Assembly (NCBI GenBank): GCA_903895995.1
Contig: CAITVX010000034.1
Coordinates: 1 to 45,745, forward strand
Source of the DNA: an uncultured Actinomycetes bacterium
GTDB taxonomy: Bacteria > Actinomycetota > Actinomycetes > Nanopelagicales > Nanopelagicaceae
Length of the DNA stretch: 45,745 nucleotides
Direction of reading: 5' to 3'
The translations under genes were made by a program, and so were the position numbers. The notes below the pieces were generated by a model. That model did no database searches. It worked only from the letters and a program-made list of their open reading frames with translations, and had not been told where the DNA came from. Below, in pieces: positions 7,310 to 14,670 of this stretch (positions are counted from its first letter, which is position 1; each line of letters begins with the position of its first letter).

Positions 7310-8019
7310 TTGCGAGATTTCTGCTTTGCATCTGCAATTGCCGTCTGACGTGCACCGGTGATGTGCGCTCTTGTGAGCGATGCTGCAAGTTCGCCCTCTC
7401 GATTCTCAATTGCCTTAAGGATCGCTTCGTGCTCGCTTCGAGAGATTTCAACGCGGCCAGGAAGCCTCAGAGTTGTCTCCATAGACATTCTCATCACATC
7501 TTGCAAGACACCTAAAGTCTGGTTAATGAATCGGTTTCCTGCGATCCCGACAATTGTGAGATGGAACTTTGCATCGAGTGTTTGCAACAGTTGAAAATCT
7601 ACATTCTCTTGAGCGGTAACTTGAGCCATCTGATTGATTGTGGCTCGCAAAGTCCGGATATCCTCTTTATTTGCGCGTTCAGATGCCCATCGCGATGAAG
7701 GAACTTCGAGTGCTTCGCGTGCGTCGAAGAGTTCATTGAGATCGTGAGTCTTCGCGATCGTCGCAGCACGTAACTCTTGAGCCAAGACAGGCTCAGCAAC
7801 GAAGGTTCCTTGTCCGTGCTTAATCGCAACGAGACCTTGTGCCTGGAGAATATGGAGAGCCTCGCGAAGACTTGGGCGACTTACATCGAGTAACTCTGCA
7901 AGTTGGCGCTCTGGGGGTAGCGCACTCCCTGGAGCTAGCTTCTGAGAGTTGATCATCTCAATAACTTGGCCAGCGATACGAGACGCCCTGCTTTCAGATG
8001 GAACTGCTTGGAGCGCCAT
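7306..8019 (-). CDS. GntR-family (FadR/FCD subfamily) regulator of the sulfosugar regulon
   Basis: A 237-residue regulator. The N-terminal winged helix-turn-helix has the GntR pattern LPPERQLAELLDVSRPSLREAL and the wing KHGQGTFVAE (within residues 30-75). The C-terminal all-helical FCD ligand domain contains the DAREALE signature, the late NRFINQTLGVLQDVMR and SEHEAILKAIENRE. Members of this subfamily bind TGGTnnnACCA-like palindromes and are usually released by a pathway intermediate. Matching sites occur at 4347, 4413 and 12686, before sqgA/suyA and before the operon that contains this gene, so autoregulation is likely. It starts three bases after the permease stop and overlaps the kinase start. 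E. coli instead uses a DeoR-type regulator (CsqR/YihW), so the control differs. Effector unknown. Confidence 0.88.
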   Translation of the reverse strand: MALQAVPSESRASRIAGQVIEMINSQKLAPGSALPPERQLAELLDVSRPSLREALHILQAQGLVAIKHGQGTFVAEPVLAQELRAATIAKTHDLNELFDAREALEVPSSRWASERANKEDIRTLRATINQMAQVTAQENVDFQLLQTLDAKFHLTIVGIAGNRFINQTLGVLQDVMRMSMETTLRLPGRVEISRSEHEAILKAIENREGELAASLTRAHITGARQTAIADAKQKSRK

Positions 8020-8022
8020 TAA

Positions 8023-8838
8023 TTAACCTTTCACTGCGCCGGCGGTGAGGCCGGCGACAAATGATTTCTGCATGAAGATGTACATCAACACCATTGGGAT
8101 GGACGCAACCATGATAGCGGTGAATAGCATGCTATAGCTGGTTGCATATTCTCCTCGGAAATCAATGAGCGTGAGAGGGAGCGTTTTCTTATCTACCTGG
8201 GTAATAAGCATCAAAGGATAGAGAAGGTCATTCCAGCAGATGACGAAGAGGAAGATTCCCGTTGCGCCCATAGCTGGCTTTGAGAGCGGGAGCGCGATTG
8301 ATCGATATGTTCGCCACATTCCTGCCCCATCAATACCTGATGCTTCGATCATCTCTCGAGGGAGATCTTTAAAGAAGGTTGTAAGGATGAATATAGAGAT
8401 TGGAAGAGTCACAGCGATATTGACCAGAATCAATCCAAAGAGCGAATTCGTCAGATGTAACTTCACAAATAGTAGATAGACAGGGATGATATTTACCTGG
8501 CCGGGTATCGCGAGCCCAAGTGCAAAGAGAAGAAAGAGCACGCGGCCGGTTACCGTAATCATTCGAGAGATGGCGAAAGCACACATACTCGCAAGCGTCA
8601 GCGTGAGTACTACCGAGAATGAAGTGACAATAAAACTGTTCTTAAAGGGTGTGAGGACATTGCCTTCATGAATAAGCCGAGTGAAGTTAGCGAAAGACCA
8701 ATGCTTTGGGAGAGCGAGTGGGTTTGTATAGATTTCAAAATCCTGCTTAAAGGAGCCCAGCACGACAATTGAACTTGGAACCAGAACCAATATCGCAAAG
8801 ATCGCAAGAAGGACTCTTCGAGAGATGTTGTAGAACAT
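8023..8838 (-). CDS. Sugar ABC transporter permease, MalG/CUT1 type
   Basis: A 271-residue inner-membrane permease of the carbohydrate uptake 1 family (COG0395 type), with about six hydrophobic segments and the EAA-loop motif MIEASGIDGAGMWRTYRSI followed by ALPLSKPA, which docks the ATPase. It ends in the usual C-terminal helix FVAGLTAGAVKG. Its start overlaps the stop of the partner permease by one base. With the upstream binding protein it should import a sulfosugar or sulfoquinovosyl glyceride, by analogy with the SmoFGH system of sulfoquinovose-using Agrobacterium. No ATP-binding subunit is encoded in this operon, so a shared MsiK-like ATPase elsewhere is probable. Transport of sulfoquinovose is inferred from context only. 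Confidence 0.85.
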   Translation of the reverse strand: MFYNISRRVLLAIFAILVLVPSSIVVLGSFKQDFEIYTNPLALPKHWSFANFTRLIHEGNVLTPFKNSFIVTSFSVVLTLTLASMCAFAISRMITVTGRVLFLLFALGLAIPGQVNIIPVYLLFVKLHLTNSLFGLILVNIAVTLPISIFILTTFFKDLPREMIEASGIDGAGMWRTYRSIALPLSKPAMGATGIFLFVICWNDLLYPLMLITQVDKKTLPLTLIDFRGEYATSYSMLFTAIMVASIPMVLMYIFMQKSFVAGLTAGAVKG

Positions 8839-9683
8839 TACTTCTCTCCACCCTTCACTCGTAGGGTTCGACGTTGAATCCAGGTAATAACCAGCACGAA
8901 GATAATTAAGATTATTGATTCAGCTGAGGCGTAACCAAACTTGTATGCGCCAAAGGCCATGTTGAAGATATTTGTGACGATCAAATCCGATGAGTTCATC
9001 GGTCCGCCTTGGGTCATGGAGTAGACAAGGTCAAATGCTCTAAATGTCTGGATAGTTGTGTACGCCACCACAACGGCAGTTGTTGGAAGCGCCATCGGCC
9101 ACGTCACATATCTAAATTGATGCCAGCGGCTTGCTCCATCAACTTCAGCTGACTCATAGAGCTCTTGTGGGATTTGCTGAAGTCCGGCCAAGTAAATAAC
9201 AACCATCTGCCCTGTATGGAACCAAATCTGCGCAATCGCGACTGAGTAGAGCGAGAAGCGCGCATCGTTGAGCCAATTAAGTGCAAGTGAGTTTAACCCA
9301 AGAGATTTAAGGGTTGCATTGATGAATCCGAAATTGGGGTTGTATAAGAAAGTCCAGATCAACCCTACTGAAACAGAGGAGAGAATTGTTGGAAAGAAGA
9401 AGACTGTACGAAGGAAGATATTCGACTTCGTATTCTTCACTAAAAAGATCGCGAAGAGCAGGGAGAAGAGTGTTTGAAGAATGACAACGATAAATGAGAA
9501 TCGAATGTTATTTCCAACGATCTTATGGAATGTGAGGTCATTAGCGATGAGATATTTAAAGTTATGGAGCCCAACAAACTCTGGCTTTGTGACACCATCC
9601 CAACGTTGGGTCGAATAGAGCAAATTTGAAACAGCAGGATAGAGATAGAGAAAACCGTAGAGCAGAGCCGCAGGGGCTGCCAT
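8838..9683 (-). CDS. Sugar ABC transporter permease, MalF/CUT1 type (start codon uncertain)
   Basis: An at least 281-residue permease of the COG1175 type with six predicted membrane segments and the EAA motif ESAEVDGASRWHQFRYVTWP. The first in-frame ATG is at 9683, directly before the first membrane helix and without a visible ribosome site. The frame remains open upstream to the stop of the binding-protein gene, and codes APKKRRRTESRVLIA just before the ATG, a basic N-terminus typical of these permeases. No ATG, GTG or TTG exists in that extension; an in-frame ATT overlaps the upstream stop at 9788. The true start may therefore be non-canonical. The partner permease lies immediately downstream. 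Presumed substrate: sulfoquinovose or its glycosides. Confidence 0.83.
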   Translation of the reverse strand: MAAPAALLYGFLYLYPAVSNLLYSTQRWDGVTKPEFVGLHNFKYLIANDLTFHKIVGNNIRFSFIVVILQTLFSLLFAIFLVKNTKSNIFLRTVFFFPTILSSVSVGLIWTFLYNPNFGFINATLKSLGLNSLALNWLNDARFSLYSVAIAQIWFHTGQMVVIYLAGLQQIPQELYESAEVDGASRWHQFRYVTWPMALPTTAVVVAYTTIQTFRAFDLVYSMTQGGPMNSSDLIVTNIFNMAFGAYKFGYASAESIILIIFVLVITWIQRRTLRVKGGEK

Positions 9684-9734
9684 CGCAATAAGGACGCGTG
9701 ACTCAGTTCTTCTACGCTTTTTTGGTGCGCCAGT

Positions 9735-9764
9735 AACGGCCCCGCCTTGTGAGGCAGGGCCGTT
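9735..9764 (-). terminator. Intra-operon stem-loop between binding protein and permease genes
   Basis: Arms AACGGCCCYGCC pair over 12 bases (one G-U) around a six-base loop. No long T run follows on the minus strand, so it is more likely a partial terminator or an mRNA-stabilising hairpin that keeps the binding protein in excess over the permeases. The hairpin also lies inside the open extension of the permease frame. Confidence 0.6.
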
Positions 9765-9787
9765 CTGGGTTAGGACTGTATTGCTAA

Positions 9788-11236
9788 TTAGGCACCAAGA
9801 TTTGACTTGATGGTTTTAGCTGTATCAGCAAGCGTCTTCGTAATATCTGCTCCGCCACCGATTGCAATCAATGCATCTTCGACTGGGTTACGAACAGTTG
9901 TTACGTTGTTGAACAAGAATCGTGGAGCAAGGAGAAGCTTCTTACCCATGATATCTGAGGTGTTCAAGAGATCAGCGTTAGCTGAGTAGTCAACGTCGAG
10001 GATTGATACATGCTGTGAAGTACCAACGGCATATTCCTGAGCAGCAGCAGCTGTGCAGAGATATGAGATGAAGGCGTTAGCGATAGCTTGATCGTGTGAT
10101 GTTGACTTTGCATTAACGCTCAAGATGAAGGTGTTATTTGTAATACCTTCGTAGAGAGGCTTTGTGTCAACAGTGATCATGCCGAAGACTTTCATGTTGC
10201 CCTTCATCGCTGGGTTTAATCCAGTAACGGTGCTCATACCGAATGTACCTGTTGGGTAGATAGCGGCTTTGCCTGCTGCGAAGTCAGCTGGAGCAACGGT
10301 GTCGTTGTAACCAGTGACATTTGCAGGGAAGCAACCAGCATCATTCATCTGCTTGTACTTAGTCGCAATATCCACGAACCATTGCTGAGTTACATCAGCC
10401 TTGCCGGTGTCGATTGCCTGTACTCGTGATGTAAGTGTTGCAAGATCAGGAGCTGAGTTCATGAGGAATGAGTTCATGATCTGACCCGCATTTCCGCGAG
10501 TAGCTGCTGGCCATGCAAAAGGAATGATTCCAGCTGCTTTTACTGTCTTACAGAATGCAAGGAGTCCGGTCCAGTTAGTTGGAACTGTCCAGCCCTTAGC
10601 CTTGAACATGCTGACGTTGTAGACAGGATCGTTGAAGAGAGATTGGTATGGAACTCCATAAACAGCTGAACCAACAATTCCAGGCGTCAGCGCGCTAGCA
10701 ATAACGTTCTGCTTCACATAACGCTGATTTGAAATATCCTTGAGGAGTCCGCCCTTGTAGAACTGATCAAACTGACCGCCACGGCTGGTGACAAAGATTG
10801 CAGCCTTTGGGTTTGCAGAGATCTGTGAGTATGCAAGGTTGGTGTAGTCGTTTGAGCTCTCAATAACCTGAGTAATCTTCACACCAGGGTTAGCAGCTTG
10901 GAACTTATCAATGATGCTCTGGAGGACAACTTTATCCTCAGCGCGCCAGTGATGGAATTCGATAGAGCCGCCACCAGAAACGTGAAGAGCTGGAACTGGA
11001 AGTGCGCCACCGGAGGACAACTTAACCTTTGCCCACTTAAGTACGCCCTTGCTATCTGCAGCGCAGACAAGTGATGTAGATGAAGTACCGGTGTTTGCTC
11101 CTTCAGTGGCGCACTTAGCACCAAAGCTTGGAGTTGTATCTGCACTTACGGCTGTGAGTGATGCTGTTACAAGGCCCAATGCCACAACAGCGATAGCTCC
11201 CAAACGGAAAGTGCTTCTTTGCATTCCTTTTTTCAT
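9788..11236 (-). CDS. Extracellular sugar-binding protein of the ABC transporter
   Basis: A 482-residue family-1 extracellular solute-binding protein. The N-terminus is a Sec signal peptide with a cleavage-like VSA at 30-32 and no lipobox cysteine. Next comes a short Cys-containing segment (Cys42, Cys58, Trp68) and a linker. The binding fold begins around residue 88 with IEFHHWRAEDKVVLQSIIDKF and includes GVPYQSLFNDPVYNVSMF and FAAGKAAIYPTGTFGMS. It should deliver a sulfosugar to the two permeases downstream. It follows the isomerase gene by about 37 bases, with an AGGA-type ribosome site; the first ATG (11236) is preferred over one four codons later. Absence of a lipid anchor is unusual for a monoderm binding protein. 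Ligand inferred from the operon. Confidence 0.85.
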   Translation of the reverse strand: MKKGMQRSTFRLGAIAVVALGLVTASLTAVSADTTPSFGAKCATEGANTGTSSTSLVCAADSKGVLKWAKVKLSSGGALPVPALHVSGGGSIEFHHWRAEDKVVLQSIIDKFQAANPGVKITQVIESSNDYTNLAYSQISANPKAAIFVTSRGGQFDQFYKGGLLKDISNQRYVKQNVIASALTPGIVGSAVYGVPYQSLFNDPVYNVSMFKAKGWTVPTNWTGLLAFCKTVKAAGIIPFAWPAATRGNAGQIMNSFLMNSAPDLATLTSRVQAIDTGKADVTQQWFVDIATKYKQMNDAGCFPANVTGYNDTVAPADFAAGKAAIYPTGTFGMSTVTGLNPAMKGNMKVFGMITVDTKPLYEGITNNTFILSVNAKSTSHDQAIANAFISYLCTAAAAQEYAVGTSQHVSILDVDYSANADLLNTSDIMGKKLLLAPRFLFNNVTTVRNPVEDALIAIGGGADITKTLADTAKTIKSNLGA

Positions 11237-11273
11237 TTGGAGGTTTCCTTCTTTCGAGGGTTTAGAGGGTTAC

Positions 11274-12674
11274 TTACCATTCTGTGAGGGGGATCCCAAG
11301 CAATTGCGCCATCTGACGTAAACCAGGTCTTACATCAACCCATGAGATCACGAGGTGATGCGGGTACCCGCCAGTGACTATTCCATTCACCAATGCAGCG
11401 GCGTCGACATCTGTCTTCACCGTTGCTGTGTTGCCTTGGAAGTGGTTGGGAGCTGGGATTGATTCCCCTCTACTCACAACCATGCGCAGACCCGTGCGGT
11501 TGCTCGGATCTACATCCCGATCAATACGGAACAGGGTTACTGGTCCAGTCTTGAGCGGAAAGTTACCTGCTACACCCAGCTTGCGATTGCAGTGGATGGA
11601 TTGCGTTGCATCATCAGGATCAGCCGCAAGCTTTGTGGCAGCAGAACCACAATGCCAAAGCCGGATAATCCCCTCGCTCTCTTGGAGATCGACGATATCA
11701 ACTAAATAATTTTCATCAGAGCCAAAAGCTTCACAGATCAACATCGTCACGGCGCCCATAACATCGCGCTCGCATGTTGTGACGGTGCCACGATCAGATA
11801 AGCGACCAAGAGCTGAGCAGACACATGCTCCTAAATCAGTGGGAAATTCTGGCCAGCAACGAACAGCGATTGCATCCAGGTGATCTTTCTCTTGCCAATC
11901 ATCAAGTGCTACTTCAACACCAGCAACCTTGATCGCTTCGAGCGTATTCACAGATGAGAGTGATGGTTGCGCACTTACCGCTGAGTTGTATGCTGCTTCT
12001 GCACGAGCTGCGGGAACTTCTGCAATTTTGGCAAAGGCATCGACCATTGTGAGAGGCAAAATATTTAATTCAAAGAGTTCTTTTAACTTAGGTCCATCAA
12101 AGGTGCATGGAGTAAATCCAATGGGTGCTTCACCGATTGTTCCAATGCGCTTTCCTGAAAGCCTTGCAAGCGCAGCTTTTGTCTCTGCAACATCTGCAAG
12201 CGGACCAGTAATAGATGCTGGCGCAGATGCAGCAGGAAGGTTTCCTGCGAGCGCAGCAGCAAGCTTTGTACGCACTTGTGCTTCATCTGCATTTCCATGA
12301 AGATGTCTAAAAGTTTGTCCGGCACTCATCAACGCATGAGCCGCAAGATTTGCTCCGCACATTGAGTTAAGTTTCAAGCGATCGCCAACTTCACCAGGTT
12401 CGCGCATTGACCAGAGAAGAACTGGGCCAGGGACTTTGCCGAGCAGCTCAACAGCTGGAGATGCATCCGAGAATGAAGCCATGAAGAGTATGTAGAGATC
12501 ACCTGCGGGAATGACTGCAGCAGCGACATCTTCGGGAGTCATCACAAGCTCCGCTGGTCCGACCACTTCTGCACCAAGATCTGTCAGGAGAGCCCTCGCT
12601 GCATCGAAATTAGCCTGAGCGCAACCTAAATCAAAGGTCGGGCGCGCAAGCGCAACCATTACAACCTTCGACAT
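11274..12674 (-). CDS. L-fucose/arabinose isomerase-fold protein, candidate sulfoquinovose isomerase (SqvD-like)
   Basis: A 466-residue protein of the L-fucose/L-arabinose isomerase superfamily: an N-terminal Rossmann-like region (residues about 1-170) with LLWSMREPGEVGDRLKLNSM, then the catalytic part with CWPEFPTDLGACVCSALGRL at 273-292 and CERDVMGAVTMLI at 301-313, which hold probable metal ligands (Glu/Asp), and a C-terminal barrel. The ATG at 12674 (MSKVVMVALARP) is chosen; the open frame to 12716 covers the operator. It heads the sulfosugar operon. There is no YihS-type (AGE-fold) isomerase here, so it is the natural candidate to convert sulfoquinovose to sulfofructose. SqvD-type isomerases of other sulfoglycolysis clusters belong, as I recall, to this superfamily. 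Family confident, substrate inferred. Confidence 0.75.
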   Translation of the reverse strand: MSKVVMVALARPTFDLGCAQANFDAARALLTDLGAEVVGPAELVMTPEDVAAAVIPAGDLYILFMASFSDASPAVELLGKVPGPVLLWSMREPGEVGDRLKLNSMCGANLAAHALMSAGQTFRHLHGNADEAQVRTKLAAALAGNLPAASAPASITGPLADVAETKAALARLSGKRIGTIGEAPIGFTPCTFDGPKLKELFELNILPLTMVDAFAKIAEVPAARAEAAYNSAVSAQPSLSSVNTLEAIKVAGVEVALDDWQEKDHLDAIAVRCWPEFPTDLGACVCSALGRLSDRGTVTTCERDVMGAVTMLICEAFGSDENYLVDIVDLQESEGIIRLWHCGSAATKLAADPDDATQSIHCNRKLGVAGNFPLKTGPVTLFRIDRDVDPSNRTGLRMVVSRGESIPAPNHFQGNTATVKTDVDAAALVNGIVTGGYPHHLVISWVDVRPGLRQMAQLLGIPLTEW

Positions 12675-12683
12675 ATAACCCCC

Positions 12684-12702
12684 AGTGGTCTGACCTCTTG
12701 GG
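12684..12702. promoter_or_regulatory. Putative GntR-family operator, copy 3 (isomerase operon)
   Basis: AGTGGTCTGACCTCTTGGG is an exact 19-base copy of the site at 4345-4363. The core lies 11 bases before the ATG at 12674, a repressor position for a promoter with a short leader. It links the isomerase-transporter-kinase-aldolase operon to the suy/sqgA pair. Confidence 0.72.
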
Positions 12703-12782
12703 GATGAGAGTGGCATCTCGCTGCGCCGTGGTCAAGAGGCGCGCCAGATCTTTATCAGGTCGTTATAAAGGGCCCAAAAGGT

Positions 12783-13844
12783 TTAGAGGGCCAGGATCCC
12801 CGGACGCGAGCGCCCGCTGACCGAGATTGATGGCCAAGATGAGTCGTTGGTGAGGAGTTCGATGCCAGAGGCAGTTGTTATCAACGTATCTTCGACCTTC
12901 CAGCCCTTGCCTGTTGGGTTCCATGCGATGGGTTGGTTCAGGGCAATCGGTCTTGTTACCCCGAGATTTGATGGCCAATCGCGGGGCAGGTAGCCAGTCG
13001 GTCCGCCTTGGTGGTGTTTATGCCACTCATCTTTGTCAAAGCCATTCTCACCGTAGGCAAGCGATGCTGCCTTCACTGGATCGGCAAATGATGCGCCAAC
13101 AAGAGTTGCGTCAAGCATGGCAGCTTCAACCTTCAAGAGAGATTGATATTCGACAAGGCCAGCACCAATCGGTCCGAAGTGAACTATCCGAGTTACTGAT
13201 GCAATCAACCCTTTTCGCTTTGCACAGATAGATGCAACAACGCGGTTTCCGACGAGATCGGTGGTCGGCAATGGGTGACGCATCAATGGGGCGCGTCTTT
13301 CGCCGGCAACGCCTAGGAATGCAATCTCTAGATCTGCTTGCCAGAGTGCATCAGTAATTTTCCCTGCAACATCAATTTCACGATCGCCGCTGACAATCGC
13401 ACGCATCGCTTTGCCAAGTGCTACAGCTGAATCACTGCAGACTAAACGCAATCTTTCACTATCTTCTTTGACTAATGATTGACGAAGAATTTCAATCTCA
13501 GTTCCAAGATCAACTCTGCCAGCGCCTACTTGATCGCTTCCAATTTTTTCTCCAGTTGGAAGCTCTGGATCTCGTCCTTCCCACCAGGCAACAGTTTTAA
13601 CATCAATTCCACCAGGTAGCTCTTCTGCAATCAAACGTGGGGCTTCAATGACGTTTGTGACTGCATAGACGGTGGTTGGAGTAATTACTACATCTAAACA
13701 AGCGGCATCAATAGTTGTAGGTACATGAACTCTGCCACCTACAAACCAAGCCAGGTTGGGGTTTCGACGCAAGACGATCGCATCAAGTGATCTCTCACCT
13801 AGAAGGTTGCGAATCTTTTCTAAACGCTCTTCATAACCTGACAT
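12783..13844 (-). CDS. M24-fold (creatinase/prolidase-like) protein lacking metal ligands
   Basis: A 353-residue pita-bread-fold protein: a creatinase N-terminal domain (residues about 1-125, with LDAIVLRRNPNLAWFVGG) and an M24 catalytic-like domain. Of the five usual metal ligands (Asp, Asp, His, Glu, Glu), the positions are Ser205, Ser216, His278 (HHQGGPTGY), Asn309 and Glu318 (KVEDTLI), so three are lost. This recalls creatinase, an M24 relative that hydrolyses C-N bonds without metal. The start at 13844 (MSGYEERLEK) is preferred over 13964. It overlaps the PfkB gene by 14 bases and ends the three-gene operon. Function unknown; simple annotation as a metallopeptidase would probably be wrong. 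Confidence 0.75.
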   Translation of the reverse strand: MSGYEERLEKIRNLLGERSLDAIVLRRNPNLAWFVGGRVHVPTTIDAACLDVVITPTTVYAVTNVIEAPRLIAEELPGGIDVKTVAWWEGRDPELPTGEKIGSDQVGAGRVDLGTEIEILRQSLVKEDSERLRLVCSDSAVALGKAMRAIVSGDREIDVAGKITDALWQADLEIAFLGVAGERRAPLMRHPLPTTDLVGNRVVASICAKRKGLIASVTRIVHFGPIGAGLVEYQSLLKVEAAMLDATLVGASFADPVKAASLAYGENGFDKDEWHKHHQGGPTGYLPRDWPSNLGVTRPIALNQPIAWNPTGKGWKVEDTLITTASGIELLTNDSSWPSISVSGRSRPGILAL

Positions 13845-14670
13845 CGGGATACCTCTCAACGACTTTGGTCCAGTGTGGTGGAAGTGAATCGTATTGCTCA
13901 ACTGCAAGTGATGCCCAGGCCGACCCGACCCGAAGGGCTGCTTCTGGGGACATCTCCTTGGCAACTGCTGCTAAAAATCCAGCGATAAAGCTATCTCCAG
14001 CGCCCGTTGCATCAAGAACCGATGCAGGAAAAATATCGTGATGCAGGGTCAGGTCTTTGGAGAAGTAGTCAGCTCCTCTTTCCCCATCAGTCACAACGAT
14101 CTCTGAAAAACGTGAAGTATCAAAGGGGCCACTGCAATCATTACTAGAACCAATGGCAAGATCTGCGCCATGAACAGCTTCATCTGCACAAGCCTGTAAA
14201 CCAACAACAGTCATACAACCCTTTGCTTGGGCTCTCTTTAATTCAGGCAGGAAGAAATCTCTCCACAGTGCAAAGACGACGATATCCCCCGGTGCGATAT
14301 CTGCGCCGTCGAGGGAGAGCTCAGGAAGGTGGCTCTTATTTTGTGCGATGACAGTTCTTTCACCATGTGGAGAGATGAGTAAAAGTGGAGAATTAGTCTC
14401 TCCATCGATAGTTGTAATAAGAGGAAATTTAATCTCGCTCTTTGCTACTTCGGCGAGTACCTGCTTGCCAACGGCATCATTACCGACATAACCAATAAAA
14501 CCAACCTCGATACCGGCGGTAGCAAGGCCGTGGGCGATATTAAATGCGCTGCCGCCGATTCGTTCGCTTCTACTCTTCGCTCGTGAAAATGATCCAGGGG
14601 TAGGAAACTCTTCGAGATAGAGCGCGATATCCCAAGCAACTGGGCCGATGACCCACGCTCTCTTACTCAT
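13831..14670 (-). CDS. PfkB-family carbohydrate/nucleoside kinase
   Basis: A 279-residue ribokinase-family kinase with N-terminal VIGPVAWDIALYLEEFPTPG, the first signature RIGGSAFNIAHGLATAGIEVGFIG (residues about 38-60) and the second signature DATGAGDSFIAGFLAAVA near residue 220, which contains the catalytic Asp. It phosphorylates a sugar or nucleoside hydroxyl with ATP; the substrate cannot be read. It sits between an ADP-ribosylglycohydrolase-like gene (8-base overlap) and the M24-fold gene (14-base overlap), so a glycoside hydrolase releasing a sugar and a kinase trapping it is a reasonable model. It is distinct from the YihV-like kinase and lies upstream of the GntR site, so it may not be part of that regulon. 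Confidence 0.85.
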   Translation of the reverse strand: MSKRAWVIGPVAWDIALYLEEFPTPGSFSRAKSRSERIGGSAFNIAHGLATAGIEVGFIGYVGNDAVGKQVLAEVAKSEIKFPLITTIDGETNSPLLLISPHGERTVIAQNKSHLPELSLDGADIAPGDIVVFALWRDFFLPELKRAQAKGCMTVVGLQACADEAVHGADLAIGSSNDCSGPFDTSRFSEIVVTDGERGADYFSKDLTLHHDIFPASVLDATGAGDSFIAGFLAAVAKEMSPEAALRVGSAWASLAVEQYDSLPPHWTKVVERYPDVRL

